From positions 1 through 64,000 of the forward strand of contig PBDA01000024.1 of assembly GCA_002718345.1 (NCBI GenBank): a stretch of 64,000 nt of DNA, written 5' to 3'. The translations under genes were made by a program, and so were the position numbers. Each line of letters starts with the position of its first letter. Positions within the stretch are counted from its first letter, which is position 1. Below the pieces are notes generated by a model that did not search any database, was not told the origin of the DNA, and saw only the letters and a program-made list of their open reading frames with translations. Of the stretch, positions 51,611-62,141 are shown piece by piece. The DNA is from Rhodospirillaceae bacterium. GTDB taxonomy: Bacteria > Pseudomonadota > Gammaproteobacteria > Steroidobacterales > Rariloculaceae.

Positions 51611-51825
51611 TACTATCTCCCAAGTAAAATCAGAATGAGTGATCGATCTTCAGAACAATAAATTATTCATTTCCGGTTTATGATTCACCAAAACCGAAGC
51701 TTTAATTATTGACTGGGGCCTCTATTAATTCGTTTCAAGCTTGTTCATATCTTAGACTTTAAGCGTGAAGTTTGCTTCGATTTGTTTTTTATGCCAATTA
51801 TTTCGATAACAAGGTAGGTGCGAAA

Positions 51826-52692
51826 ATGCCGAAAAGCATGACAGGGTTTGCCAGGGTTGAGGTCGTGTCCGAGCCATTAACCATTATTTGGGAGATTCGC
51901 AGTGTTAATCATCGTTTCTTGGATATTTCTGTCCGTACCCATGAAGAATTTCGGTGGTTAGAGTCAAGTTGTCGTTCTCGAGTTAAAGCAATACTTGGTC
52001 GTGGACGAATCGAATGTACTCTGAAGATTGGATTTTCAGAGGGATACACAAAGAAAACAATTTTAAATAATCAGATACTTGAAGAATTGGGCGCAATTCA
52101 GTCAGAGGTTGAAAAACTCTATCCCAAAGCTAGTCAGCTTACGATACTTGAAATGCTGCGTTGGCCAGGTGTATTAACTGAAGAATGCGCTAAGCAGGAA
52201 GTTGTGGTAAATGTTTCTATGGAAGCTCTAGATGATGCGCTGAATTCACTTGTTGAAGCTCGTCAAAATGAGGGCCAACGATTAATGGAGGTTTTATTAG
52301 AACGTTGTGATGATATATCGAGCATTATCAATTTAATTCGATCTCGTGCGGATGTGTTAGAAAAATTTCAGTACGAGAGACTGCGAGAAAAACTTGAAAA
52401 ATTATCTCTAGATCTAAATGAAGAAAGATTAGAACAAGAGATAGTGTTGTTGCTTCAGCGTTTAGATATATCAGAGGAGATAGACCGAATTGACGGGCAT
52501 GTGATGGAGGTGCGAAATATATTGAAAACCGATGGACCAATTGGTAGGCGTCTTGATTTTCAAGTTCAAGAACTTAATCGTGAAGCGAACACATTGGCGT
52601 CCAAATCTCAAGACAGTGACATAACTCGTCAAAGTGTTGATCTAAAAGTATTAATTGAACAAATGCGTGAGCAAGCGCAAAACTTGGAGTAA
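51826..52692 (+). CDS. yicC: YicC family endoribonuclease-like protein
   Basis: MPKSMTGFARVEV...WEIRSVNHRFLDISVR; C-terminal RLDFQVQELNREANTLASKSQDSDITRQSVDLKVLIEQMREQAQNLE. Confidence 0.94.
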   Translation: MPKSMTGFARVEVVSEPLTIIWEIRSVNHRFLDISVRTHEEFRWLESSCRSRVKAILGRGRIECTLKIGFSEGYTKKTILNNQILEELGAIQSEVEKLYPKASQLTILEMLRWPGVLTEECAKQEVVVNVSMEALDDALNSLVEARQNEGQRLMEVLLERCDDISSIINLIRSRADVLEKFQYERLREKLEKLSLDLNEERLEQEIVLLLQRLDISEEIDRIDGHVMEVRNILKTDGPIGRRLDFQVQELNREANTLASKSQDSDITRQSVDLKVLIEQMREQAQNLE

Positions 52693-52699
52693 TAGAGTT

Positions 52700-53341
52700 G
52701 TGCCTTTAAAAAAGAGGGGTAGTCTTGTTGTTATTTCAGCACCCTCTGGGGCGGGAAAAACAACCTTAGTGCATGAATTAATTCGTCGTCGAGATGATAT
52801 TAAGTTCTCAGTTTCATATACAACCAGGCCTGCGAGGCGATCTGAGGCACATGGCAAGGATTATTTTTTTGTTTCAGATAGAGAATTCAGTTTAATGCTC
52901 TCAAAAAATTGTTTTCTTGAGTCAGCGCGTGTTTTTGGTCACTGGTATGGTACAAGAAAAAAAGACATTGAAGTCTTGTTAAAAAATGGCGATACCGTTT
53001 TGCTTGAAATTGATTGGCAAGGCGCAAGGCAAGTTCGGTCATCTGCTAAAGATGCAATTGGGATCTTTATTCTTCCGCCAAGTCTGGAGGAATTGGAGCG
53101 ACGTCTTAGAGGAAGAGGCACAGATTCTGAAGAAGTAATAGATAGACGTTTGCGGGACGCAATTTCAGATATGACTCACTGGGATGAGTTTGATTATGTT
53201 TTAGTTGGCGAGGAAGTGGAAAATTCAGTTAAACAGCTGGAAGCGATATTAAACGGTTTAGGTTCCAATAATGTAGTTTCATCTCCAGAAATTAGATCAA
53301 AAGTGAAGAAAATATTGAAATCCAGAGATACAGCCAGCTAA
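52700..53341 (+). CDS. gmk: Guanylate kinase
   Basis: LVVISAPSGAGKTTLVHELIRR; SVSYTTRPARRSEAHGKDYFFVS; LEIDWQGARQVR; GTG start. Confidence 0.96.
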   Translation: MPLKKRGSLVVISAPSGAGKTTLVHELIRRRDDIKFSVSYTTRPARRSEAHGKDYFFVSDREFSLMLSKNCFLESARVFGHWYGTRKKDIEVLLKNGDTVLLEIDWQGARQVRSSAKDAIGIFILPPSLEELERRLRGRGTDSEEVIDRRLRDAISDMTHWDEFDYVLVGEEVENSVKQLEAILNGLGSNNVVSSPEIRSKVKKILKSRDTAS

Positions 53342-53434
53342 TGTACTGGTAGCCTAACCTAGATCTTTTGTGGCGGGCCTTAGTGTTATTGCAGTAAACT
53401 GAAGGGTACAGGAAGTATTAGAGGAGGGCTCAAG

Positions 53435-53728
53435 GTGGCCCGAGTAACTGTAGAAGACTGTATTGACAATGTAGAGAACATATTTCAGTTGGTATTGGTT
53501 GCATCTAAACGCGCTCGCCAACTAGCTAATGGCGCAGAGCCAATGGTTCCATGGGAGAATGATAAACCCACAGTCGTGGCGTTGCGTGAAATATCTGAAA
53601 AACTCATAACCCCGAGTATTCTTGATGAAACGGACGAACCCATAGCTGAATTGCTAGAAGAAAATATAATACCCGATGATGCTCAGGACGGACTCCTACT
53701 TAGCCGCCCGTCCTCTACTCATAGATAA
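53435..53728 (+). CDS. rpoZ: DNA-directed RNA polymerase omega subunit
   Basis: [53 protein letters not shown]. Confidence 0.95.
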   Translation: MARVTVEDCIDNVENIFQLVLVASKRARQLANGAEPMVPWENDKPTVVALREISEKLITPSILDETDEPIAELLEENIIPDDAQDGLLLSRPSSTHR

Positions 53729-53743
53729 TTAAATAAGAAATAT

Positions 53744-53771
53744 GTGGGCTCGAGTTATAGGTTCGAGCCAC
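53744..53771 (+). repeat. Inverted repeat/hairpin in the rpoZ-spoT intergenic region
   Basis: GTGGGCTCGA (53744-53753), 9-nt loop, TCGAGCCAC (53763-53771), one bulged G. Confidence 0.6.
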
Positions 53772-53786
53772 GCATGGGAATAAGCC

Positions 53787-55940
53787 ATGGACTATGCGGC
53801 CGCTATCCGAGAACGACTTCCCGTCACTTGGCGAGGGGATGATTTTGGACAGCTGGTGGCCTCACTAGAAAGTTATCTTCCAGAAGAAGAGCTAGAGGGA
53901 ATTGTTGATGCTTATGAGCTTAGCGCAAAGGCACACTATGGCCAACTACGTCTCAGTGGGCATGCCTATATTACTCACCCGATAGCTGTTGCCAAGATTC
54001 TCGCAGACTTACATCTTGATTCTGGGACTATAAAAGCGGCATTGCTTCATGATGTTCTAGAGGATACATCGTGTTCTTTGGGGGATATAGCAAGCAAGTT
54101 TGGTGATGATGTTGCAGCTCTTGTAGATGGTGTAAGTAAGCTAGATAAATTGCATTTCCATAGTGCTCTTGAGGCCCAAGCTGAAAGTTTTAGAAAAATG
54201 CTTTTAGCAATGGTTAAGGATCTTCGGGTTATTTTGGTTAAACTCGCGGATCGTACCCACAATATGAGGACCATTGATTCTTTGCCTTTAGAAAAACGGC
54301 GCCGTATAGCAAAAGAAACAATTGAAATTTATGCGCCCATAGCAAATCGTCTTGGTATCTACAGTTTAAAAACAGAACTCGAAGACCTAGGATTTAAAGC
54401 CTATGTCCCTTTCAGATATAGAGTCTTGGATACTGCTCTTCGTAAAGCCAGCGGTAGTCAGCGTCAGTTTCTACGTAAGATCAAAGCGAAACTCGAAAAA
54501 AACATGAGTGAGCGAAAAATTAGTGGCCGATTAGCTGCTAGGGAAAAACATCTTTACAGTATTTATTCCAAAATGAAGCGCAAACATGTCCATCTATCAG
54601 AAATTGTGGATGTATTTGGTATAAGGATAGTAGTGTCTGACATAGATACTTGTTATCGGGTGCTTGGGTTAGTGCATGAACTATATAAGCCTATGCCCGG
54701 TAGGGTTAAAGATTTTATTTCAATACCGCGTGTAAACGGTTATCAGTCTTTACATACAACTTTATTTGGGCCAAAAGGGATGCCACTGGAAGTTCAAATA
54801 CGAACTGAAGAGATGGATCGTGTAGCCGAAAGAGGCATTGCTTCTCATTGGCAATACAAGGCAGTGGATAAGCATACGCATATTGCGGAAGCTAGGGCTA
54901 GAGATTGGTTGCAGGGGCTCATGGAAATGGAGCAAGCATCAACTTCGGAGGAATTTTTACAGACAGTTAAAGCTGACCTTTTCCCAGATAAAGTCTATGT
55001 ATTTACTCCTAACGGAGAAATTCTTCGTTTGCCACGAGGAGCTAGTACGGTTGATTTTGCCTATGCAGTTCACACTGATATAGGAAATAGATGTGTGTCT
55101 GCAAAAGTAGATCGTAGGCCTGTTCCATTAAATACAACCCTTAACAATGGAGATACGGTTGAAATCATTACTGCCAGATCAGCCAAACCAAATCCTAACT
55201 GGATTAATTTTGTTATTACCGCAAAAGCACAAAATGCCATAAGAGCTTTCCTTAAGAGTCTTAAGAGAGATGAAGCCAGAGATTTAGGGAAGCAACTTTT
55301 AAGTCAATCTTTAAGGCCTTATTCCTTAAATCTTCGGCGCTTGCGAAAAGTAAAAATGCAAAGCTTGCTTCGAGAGTTAGGAATGTCTGATATGAATGAG
55401 GTATATGAACAATTAGGGCTAGGTGAGCGACTAGCACCAGTTATTGCGGGAATGCTATCGCAACAAGTGAATATTGAAGGGGATATAACACCTAAGCTCA
55501 AACCACTAGATATTGCTGGTACAGAAGGGTTATTGATTACATATGCTGGGTGTTGTTATCCGATTCCTGGTGATGACATTGTCGGTCATATGTCTAGTGG
55601 ACGAGGTGTAGTAATACACAGGAGTAAATGTCATAACGTTGCTGAATATAGAAAACAGCCTGCCAAATGGATTCCGGTGAATTGGCGCAAAGGAATTAAG
55701 AGTGAATTTTGTTCACAGATACAGGTTAAAACTCTAAATCGAGTGGGTGTTCTCGCTGAAGTTGCTGGCAGAATTTCAGCAACATTAAGTAATATTGCTC
55801 AATTGAATGTAGAGACTGATGACGATGAATCTACTTTATTATTTAGGCTAAATGTGCGTGATCGTCGACATCTCGCACAAGTGATACGCAGTATACGTGT
55901 GAATCCTGGAGTGGTGCGCGTTAGCCGGTCACCTTTTTAA
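53787..55940 (+). CDS. spoT: Bifunctional (p)ppGpp synthetase/hydrolase SpoT
   Basis: HD domain (AALLHDVLEDT; VKLADRTHNMRTI), synthetase domain (KMKRKHVHLSEIVDVFGIRIVV), TGS and ACT regions. Confidence 0.96.
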   Translation: MDYAAAIRERLPVTWRGDDFGQLVASLESYLPEEELEGIVDAYELSAKAHYGQLRLSGHAYITHPIAVAKILADLHLDSGTIKAALLHDVLEDTSCSLGDIASKFGDDVAALVDGVSKLDKLHFHSALEAQAESFRKMLLAMVKDLRVILVKLADRTHNMRTIDSLPLEKRRRIAKETIEIYAPIANRLGIYSLKTELEDLGFKAYVPFRYRVLDTALRKASGSQRQFLRKIKAKLEKNMSERKISGRLAAREKHLYSIYSKMKRKHVHLSEIVDVFGIRIVVSDIDTCYRVLGLVHELYKPMPGRVKDFISIPRVNGYQSLHTTLFGPKGMPLEVQIRTEEMDRVAERGIASHWQYKAVDKHTHIAEARARDWLQGLMEMEQASTSEEFLQTVKADLFPDKVYVFTPNGEILRLPRGASTVDFAYAVHTDIGNRCVSAKVDRRPVPLNTTLNNGDTVEIITARSAKPNPNWINFVITAKAQNAIRAFLKSLKRDEARDLGKQLLSQSLRPYSLNLRRLRKVKMQSLLRELGMSDMNEVYEQLGLGERLAPVIAGMLSQQVNIEGDITPKLKPLDIAGTEGLLITYAGCCYPIPGDDIVGHMSSGRGVVIHRSKCHNVAEYRKQPAKWIPVNWRKGIKSEFCSQIQVKTLNRVGVLAEVAGRISATLSNIAQLNVETDDDESTLLFRLNVRDRRHLAQVIRSIRVNPGVVRVSRSPF

Positions 55941-55949
55941 ATTTAGATC

Positions 55950-56330
55950 ATGAAAAAACAAATTGTTCATACTAAAACTGCACCGGCTGCTATAGGTCCT
56001 TACAGCCAGGCAATTAGAGTTGATAATACAGTCTATCTTTCAGGCCAAATCCCTTTAGATCCATTAACGATGGAGTTGGTGAAAGGCGGTATTGAGGAAC
56101 AGTCTCGACAGGTGTTTAAAAACCTTAAAGAGGTTGCAAGTGCATCGGGGTTTGATCTTTTACATATTGTGAAATTGACAATTTATCTCGTTGATATGGA
56201 TGACTTCCCGTGTGTAAATAAAGTTATGTCTGACTTTTTTGAAGAGCCTTATCCTTCACGATCCACAATCGGTGTAGCTTCGCTCCCTAAGGCAGCTAAG
56301 GTAGAGATAGACGCTACTATAGTTGTCTAA
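55950..56330 (+). CDS. ridA: RidA family enamine/imine deaminase
   Basis: TKTAPAAIGPYSQAIRVDNTVYLSGQIPLDP; SRSTIGVASLPKAAKVEIDATIV. Confidence 0.96.
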   Translation: MKKQIVHTKTAPAAIGPYSQAIRVDNTVYLSGQIPLDPLTMELVKGGIEEQSRQVFKNLKEVASASGFDLLHIVKLTIYLVDMDDFPCVNKVMSDFFEEPYPSRSTIGVASLPKAAKVEIDATIVV

Positions 56331-56337
56331 CATAACT

Positions 56338-58413
56338 GTGAGTAAAACACCGGCACTCAAGTCTCCAGTAGCCGTGCTAAAGGGTGTTGGGCCTTGGATT
56401 GCAAAAAGATTGCAAAAGATTGGAATAGAGCAAATTGGTGATCTCCTCTATCTTTTTCCTATTCGTTATGAAGATCGAACAGAGATAAAACCTTTGGGTG
56501 AATTAAGTCCTGGGCAAAAGGTTTTAGTGGAGGGTGAGGTTCAACTTACTGAAGTAGTTTTTCGAAGACGTAGGACTCTTTTGTCTCGATTAGCTGATGG
56601 AACAGGGTCAGTTACTTTAAGGTTTTTTCATTTTAATAAAGCACAACAAGAACAATTAGTCCGCGGTGCATGTCTAAGATGTTTCGGAGATGTACGAGTT
56701 GGGCCTACGGGATTAGAAATGGTTCATCCAGAGTACAAACTTATAAGCGATGGATCAGATCCACCGCAAAATTTTCTGACTCCAATTTATCCGACTACAG
56801 AGGGCATTCATCAGCAAAGATTGAGGCAACTCACCGACCAGGCATTGGACATAATGAAAACTACTTTTCCTGATGATTGTCTTGAAGGTCATCTGCCTGA
56901 AGATTGGCCAACACTTGTAGACTCATTAAGATTTTTGCATCGTCCACCGCGTGATAGCGTCCTTGAAGAATTATTTCTTGGGGTCCATCCATGCCAACGC
57001 AGAGTCGCTTTTGAAGAACTAATTGCACAGAGATTGGCTCGTGTTCAGTCTAGATTGAATAGAGTTAAGGAAAACGCTTTTTCCTTAGAAGATAAAAGTA
57101 AATTCATTGCCAAGCTTCGGGCAAAATTGCCCTATAAGCTGACTGACGCTCAAGAATTAGCAATTAGTGAAATATTAGCTGATGTTGCTAAGGAAATTCC
57201 TATGCATAGGCTTTTACAAGGGGATGTTGGGTCGGGCAAGACTATAGTTGCCGTAATGGCTGTATTAGCAGCAGCTTCTTCAGGTTGTCAATCAGGCTTT
57301 ATGGCGCCCACTGAACTCTTGACTGAGCAACACTTTAACAATCTTAAGCGTTGGTTAGAGCCTCTGGGCATTGAAGTGGTGGCTCTAACTGGAAGTATTA
57401 TTGGCGCTGAACGTTTGAAAATTTTAGCTAGAATAGCAGAGGGCCATGCACACGTAGTTGTGGGCACGCATGCGCTGTTTCAGCAAGCAGTAGAATTTAA
57501 AAACCTAGCGTTAATGATCGTGGATGAGCAGCATCGCTTTGGAGTGGGACAAAGACTTGAGCTTAAGCGCAAAGGAAAGAAAGGTATTTTAGCCCCACAT
57601 CAGCTCATAATGACTGCGACCCCTATACCACGCACACTCGCAATGACACTTTACGCAGACTTAGAGTGCACAGTTATTGATGAATTGCCACCTGGCCGGC
57701 AGCCAGTGAACACAGTGGTAATGCCTGAAAGCCGACGACTAAATCTAGTAAAACGGATCCGAGAACACTGCACGACAGGTGAACAAGTATATTGGGTCTG
57801 TCCGCTAATTGAGGAATCAGAAATCATTAATTCTCAAGCTGCTGTCAAGTTGTTCCAGAATTTAAAAAAAGCGTTACCCGAATTAAAAATTGAATTAATT
57901 CATGGTCGGATGAAATTTAATGAAAAAGAAAAAATCATGCGGCAGTTTAGAGATGGTGTGTTGAATCTGTTAGTAGCAACAACTGTAATTGAAGTAGGGG
58001 TTGATGTTCCAAATGCAACATTAATGGTCATTGAAAATTCCGAACGTATGGGGCTTTCTCAACTTCACCAACTGCGTGGAAGGGTTGGCCGTGGTAGTTC
58101 TTCTTCAAATTGTGTGTTGCTCTTTAAGTCTCCAATATCAGAGCTAGCCAAAGAACGACTTGGTGTAATGAGGAAAACATCAAATGGGTTCATAGTGGCA
58201 CAGAAAGATCTAGAGCTTAGAGGTGCAGGCGATATGTTCGGCACTCAGCAGTCAGGACTAATACAATTAAAAGTTGCTGATCTTATTAGAGATGCAGATT
58301 TACTGCCTAGAGTAATAGAAATTTCTGAAATTCTTATGCGTGATTATCCAAAAAATGCGGATCAGCTGATCAAGCGTTGGAACAAACACACAAGCGAGTA
58401 CGCATATGTCTAA
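56338..58413 (+). CDS. recG: ATP-dependent DNA helicase RecG
   Basis: LLQGDVGSGKTIVAVMAVLAA; IVDEQHRFGVGQR; MTATPIPRTLAMTLY; GRVGRGSSSS; probable GTG start at 56338. Confidence 0.96.
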   Translation: MSKTPALKSPVAVLKGVGPWIAKRLQKIGIEQIGDLLYLFPIRYEDRTEIKPLGELSPGQKVLVEGEVQLTEVVFRRRRTLLSRLADGTGSVTLRFFHFNKAQQEQLVRGACLRCFGDVRVGPTGLEMVHPEYKLISDGSDPPQNFLTPIYPTTEGIHQQRLRQLTDQALDIMKTTFPDDCLEGHLPEDWPTLVDSLRFLHRPPRDSVLEELFLGVHPCQRRVAFEELIAQRLARVQSRLNRVKENAFSLEDKSKFIAKLRAKLPYKLTDAQELAISEILADVAKEIPMHRLLQGDVGSGKTIVAVMAVLAAASSGCQSGFMAPTELLTEQHFNNLKRWLEPLGIEVVALTGSIIGAERLKILARIAEGHAHVVVGTHALFQQAVEFKNLALMIVDEQHRFGVGQRLELKRKGKKGILAPHQLIMTATPIPRTLAMTLYADLECTVIDELPPGRQPVNTVVMPESRRLNLVKRIREHCTTGEQVYWVCPLIEESEIINSQAAVKLFQNLKKALPELKIELIHGRMKFNEKEKIMRQFRDGVLNLLVATTVIEVGVDVPNATLMVIENSERMGLSQLHQLRGRVGRGSSSSNCVLLFKSPISELAKERLGVMRKTSNGFIVAQKDLELRGAGDMFGTQQSGLIQLKVADLIRDADLLPRVIEISEILMRDYPKNADQLIKRWNKHTSEYAYV

Positions 58414-58433
58414 ATACTTCATAATATTAGGTA

Positions 58434-59366
58434 ATGATGAACTTATTTTTTCATAAGTTAGGAAAAAATCGAATTCTTTATGGAATCGGTCAGTTTATGA
58501 GTAGTGCTTTAGAGAATCGAGAAGTGTACTTTAGGCTTATGAGATTCCATCAACCTGTTGGAATCTGGTTGTTGCTTTGGCCTACTTTGTGGGCACTTTT
58601 AATTGCAGGGGAAGGGCAGCCGGGTGTGTATTTGCTTTTCGTATTTATAATTGGGACGGTGGTTTTGCGATCCGCAGGCTGCATAATCAATGATTATGCT
58701 GATCGTAACATAGACCTGCATATTGAGCGCACACAAACTAGACCTATAGCTACAGGCGAAGTCAGCATTAAAGCGGCTTTAACACTATTTATAATTTTGA
58801 TGTTAATAGGCTTAAGTTTGGTTTTGACAATGAATAGATTAACCCAAGGCTTGGCTGTTATAGGAGCGTTAATTACAGTTCTATATCCATTTAGTAAAAG
58901 ATTCGTTTCTTTTCCACAGCTGATACTAGGTATTGCATTTGCATGGGGAGTACCAATGGCTTTTGCAGCTGAGCTTGAATTTATTCCAAGAGTAGGTTGG
59001 CTTTTGTTTACCGTCACAATAATCTGGGGAGTAATTTATGACACTGAGTATGCAATGGCTGACCGTAATGAAGATTTAAAAATTGGCGTTAAATCAATTG
59101 CTATTTTATTTGGTGATTTAGATCGTATATTTATTGGTGTATTGCAAGTGATGTTTTTAGTTGGGATGATTTTTATTGGGCACAGTGCCAACTTAGGTAG
59201 TTGGTTTTTTTCGGGATTAGGAATAGCTGCGATTTTCTGTCTTTATCAACAGCATTTGATTTGGAATCGTGATTCACTGCAATGTTTTTTGGCATTTAAA
59301 AATAATACCATTTTGGGGCTGTCTATTTTTACTGGTATTGTGCTGGATTATTTGTATGCTGGTTAA
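58434..59366 (+). CDS. ubiA: 4-hydroxybenzoate octaprenyltransferase
   Basis: [67 protein letters not shown]; true start possibly 58497. Confidence 0.94.
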   Translation: MMNLFFHKLGKNRILYGIGQFMSSALENREVYFRLMRFHQPVGIWLLLWPTLWALLIAGEGQPGVYLLFVFIIGTVVLRSAGCIINDYADRNIDLHIERTQTRPIATGEVSIKAALTLFIILMLIGLSLVLTMNRLTQGLAVIGALITVLYPFSKRFVSFPQLILGIAFAWGVPMAFAAELEFIPRVGWLLFTVTIIWGVIYDTEYAMADRNEDLKIGVKSIAILFGDLDRIFIGVLQVMFLVGMIFIGHSANLGSWFFSGLGIAAIFCLYQQHLIWNRDSLQCFLAFKNNTILGLSIFTGIVLDYLYAG

Positions 59367-59392
59367 TCAGTGTTGGGCTGAGATTTATTTTA

Positions 59393-60415
59393 ATGTCTAT
59401 AGAACATAAAGCAAGTAAACAAAGTAAACTAAAATTAGGGAAGATCTTGATCACAAGCCAGCCTAAAAAAAATTGGGGGCTTGGAGATGTCTCATATATA
59501 TATGATTTGCCAATGAATGATTTGCTTTACACGGCACAATGGGTTCATAGGCAAAATTTTGATCCTAACACCGTACAAATTTCCACGTTGTTATCGATAA
59601 AAACCGGGGGATGTCCTGAGGATTGTTCCTACTGCCCACAAAGCATTAGGTATGACACAGGTGTAGAAGCTGAAAGTCTCATGTCCCTTGAAGATGTTAG
59701 AAAAGCTGCCGTGGAAGCAAAAGCTGCAGGCGCTACACGTTTTTGTATGGGGGCTGCATATCGAGGGCCAAAAGATAAACAGTTAGATAAGATTGCTCAG
59801 ATGATTGCGGAAGTTAAGGATATGGGTATGGAAACTTGCGCAACTCTTGGGCTATTGAATGAATCACAAGCTCAAAAGTTAGCAGATATAGGTCTGGATT
59901 TTTACAATCATAATTTAGATACCTCAGAGTCATATTATTCAAAGATCATAACCACTCGTTCGTATTCAGATCGCCTGCTTACAATAAAACATGTGAGAGA
60001 AGCAGGTATTAAAGTCTGTTGTGGTGGAATCGTTGGAATGGGAGAGAGTAGGCTTGACCGAATTTCTCTAATGCATACTCTATCAACGCTTGAGCCTCAG
60101 CCTGAAAGCGTGCCAATTAACCAATTAGTGCCGATACCTGGCACTCCTCTAGCAAAACGAGGTGCTGTAGATGGCCTGGAGTTTGTGCGTACTATTGCGG
60201 TTGCGCGTATTTTGATGCCAAAGTCTCATGTAAGACTTTCGGCAGGACGTGGGGAGTTTACCAACGAATTACAAGCTCTTTGTTTTGCGGCAGGAGCTAA
60301 CTCAATTTTTTACGGTGATGTTTTGTTAACTACTGATAATCCAGAACACGAATCTGATCAAGCTCTATTCTCAAAACTTGGACTCAAGCCTGAAGAAATA
60401 CAATATTCTGTTTGA
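59393..60415 (+). CDS. bioB: Biotin synthase
   Basis: [21 protein letters not shown] radical-SAM CxxxCxxC motif; [41 protein letters not shown]. Confidence 0.97.
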   Translation: MSIEHKASKQSKLKLGKILITSQPKKNWGLGDVSYIYDLPMNDLLYTAQWVHRQNFDPNTVQISTLLSIKTGGCPEDCSYCPQSIRYDTGVEAESLMSLEDVRKAAVEAKAAGATRFCMGAAYRGPKDKQLDKIAQMIAEVKDMGMETCATLGLLNESQAQKLADIGLDFYNHNLDTSESYYSKIITTRSYSDRLLTIKHVREAGIKVCCGGIVGMGESRLDRISLMHTLSTLEPQPESVPINQLVPIPGTPLAKRGAVDGLEFVRTIAVARILMPKSHVRLSAGRGEFTNELQALCFAAGANSIFYGDVLLTTDNPEHESDQALFSKLGLKPEEIQYSV

Positions 60416-60458
60416 AATTTAATTTGTGCTTAAGTTTTACTAGTTAATTTTTTTATCT

Positions 60459-61346
60459 ATGGGCGATGTTCAATCTAGATTCGTTGGTTTGCCAGAGAGG
60501 CGAGCGGTCCTTAAAAATTTTTCTAGGGCAGTTACAACTTTTGATCGTTCAGATTTTATCCATGAGCAAGCGCGTAATAGGATGTTGGACCGAACACGGT
60601 TTTTTACACTCGAACCTTGCCGTATTTTGGATATGGGTTCAGCTACTGGTAAAGGTACAGTGGCTTTAGCTGCGCTTTACCCAAAAGCACAGATTGTGTC
60701 TGTTGATCTAATAGAAGTTATGGCATCAGCTACTCAAAGTCGATGTAGAAGCTTAAGACATACGACTGTTTTGGTTGGAGATGCTGAACAATTACCGTTA
60801 TCAGACAATTCTGTAGATTTGATTTTTGCAAATATGATACTCCCTTGGTGTGACCCTCAATTGTTTTTTAAAGAAAGTGCTAGAGTTTTATCCGACGGTG
60901 GGTTGATGCTTTTTTCTACGGTAGGACCAGATACTTTGAAAGAAATACGTCAAGCGTGGGCCGAAGTTGACAAAGATGTGCATGTCCAAGGTTTTATCGA
61001 CATGCATGACCTTGGAGATCTTGTAGTTAAAGCAGGGCTCATCGAGCCAGTAATGGATGTTGATCGATTTAAAATAAGTTACAACAGTAAAGAACAGCTT
61101 TTTCAGGATTTAAGGCAATCAGGTGGAACAAACTCTGCCTTTGGCAGAAAGTTACAACTCACTGGATATAATCGATGGAAAAAATTTTGTAATCAGCTAG
61201 AGATATCAAATTCGGAGGAACAGCTTTCCATAAGTTCTGAACTGATTTTTGGGCTCGCTTGGGGGGGAGGTAGCGCATCAAAAATACCAAAGACGGATTT
61301 TAGTATACCGATAGAGGAAATCACCCGAGAACTGCCAAGGAGGTAA
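60459..61346 (+). CDS. bioC: Malonyl-[acp] methyltransferase BioC
   Basis: RILDMGSATGKGTVALAALYPKAQIVSVDL; DLIFANMILPWCDPQLFFKESARVLSDGGLMLFSTVGPDTLKEIRQAW; adjacent to bioB. Confidence 0.9.
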   Translation: MGDVQSRFVGLPERRAVLKNFSRAVTTFDRSDFIHEQARNRMLDRTRFFTLEPCRILDMGSATGKGTVALAALYPKAQIVSVDLIEVMASATQSRCRSLRHTTVLVGDAEQLPLSDNSVDLIFANMILPWCDPQLFFKESARVLSDGGLMLFSTVGPDTLKEIRQAWAEVDKDVHVQGFIDMHDLGDLVVKAGLIEPVMDVDRFKISYNSKEQLFQDLRQSGGTNSAFGRKLQLTGYNRWKKFCNQLEISNSEEQLSISSELIFGLAWGGGSASKIPKTDFSIPIEEITRELPRR

Positions 61347-61553
61347 TGCCGTTTTTGTAGTTGTCGAGGGAAGATAAATCAATTCTGATACAATTTGGAC
61401 TATGTTGCCTTAATGTTCTTTTTGTATTCAGTGGTGGCTCACTAAGTGAATATCAGGGTCCTTCATATACGGTTGAACTTTGTATTAGTGTTGTCACTGT
61501 GTTGGCTGATAATTCAACATTAAGTCAATGCTGGAAACCGGGAACTAAAAAAC

Positions 61554-62141
61554 ATGGTAAAGCCCTCCTGGGAAGCGAAAATTTTAGCTGTACTATTTTT
61601 TGGGCCACCAATTATTGTGGCTTTTGCAGTTTATGGGCCATGGAAGTTTGATTGGCTTCCTCAAGCTGACTTTCCTTATGGAGAGCGCTATGAGCCAACA
61701 AGAATATTGCCTGAGATTCCTCTAGAAATAGATGGTGGAGGTTTTTTGCAGGCGAATTGGGCCATAGGTCGTTGGTCTGTGATTTACGGTAATACCTCTA
61801 ATTGTGATTTTATATGCATGCGTAATCTTAATGTTTTGATGGAACTAAAGGAAAAGGCTTCAAACCAATCGGTAGTCGTACAGTCAATATATTTACATGC
61901 AGGCGAAAATATTACTTCTATACAATCGCTCAAATTATCTGAAGAGCTTATTGTTGGTCGTATTGACGGATCAAAGGCACTTCCGTTGAGAAGAGCTTTG
62001 GATGAGAATTTACTTGCTGAAGGCTGGTTTTATATAACTGATCCTAGCGGCAGGCTCATTTTTAACTATCCATCTGATGCAGACCAACAGGGTGTTCTAC
62101 GTGACTTGAAAAGACTTATTGCGCTTGATCAGCTCGTTTAA
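61554..62141 (+). CDS. SCO-like/cytochrome oxidase assembly-associated membrane protein
   Basis: N-terminal TM, thioredoxin-like region with CDFIC (CxxxC), directly upstream of COX15. Confidence 0.65.
   Translation: MVKPSWEAKILAVLFFGPPIIVAFAVYGPWKFDWLPQADFPYGERYEPTRILPEIPLEIDGGGFLQANWAIGRWSVIYGNTSNCDFICMRNLNVLMELKEKASNQSVVVQSIYLHAGENITSIQSLKLSEELIVGRIDGSKALPLRRALDENLLAEGWFYITDPSGRLIFNYPSDADQQGVLRDLKRLIALDQLV

Noticed and set aside
53744-53771. GGTTCGAGCC resembling a tRNA T-arm
   Set aside because: No acceptor, D or anticodon arms around it; explained better as a simple inverted repeat.
61361-61651. 96-aa ORF between bioC and the SCO-like gene
   Set aside because: Overlaps the better-supported 61554 ORF in another frame; composition does not look like a real protein.
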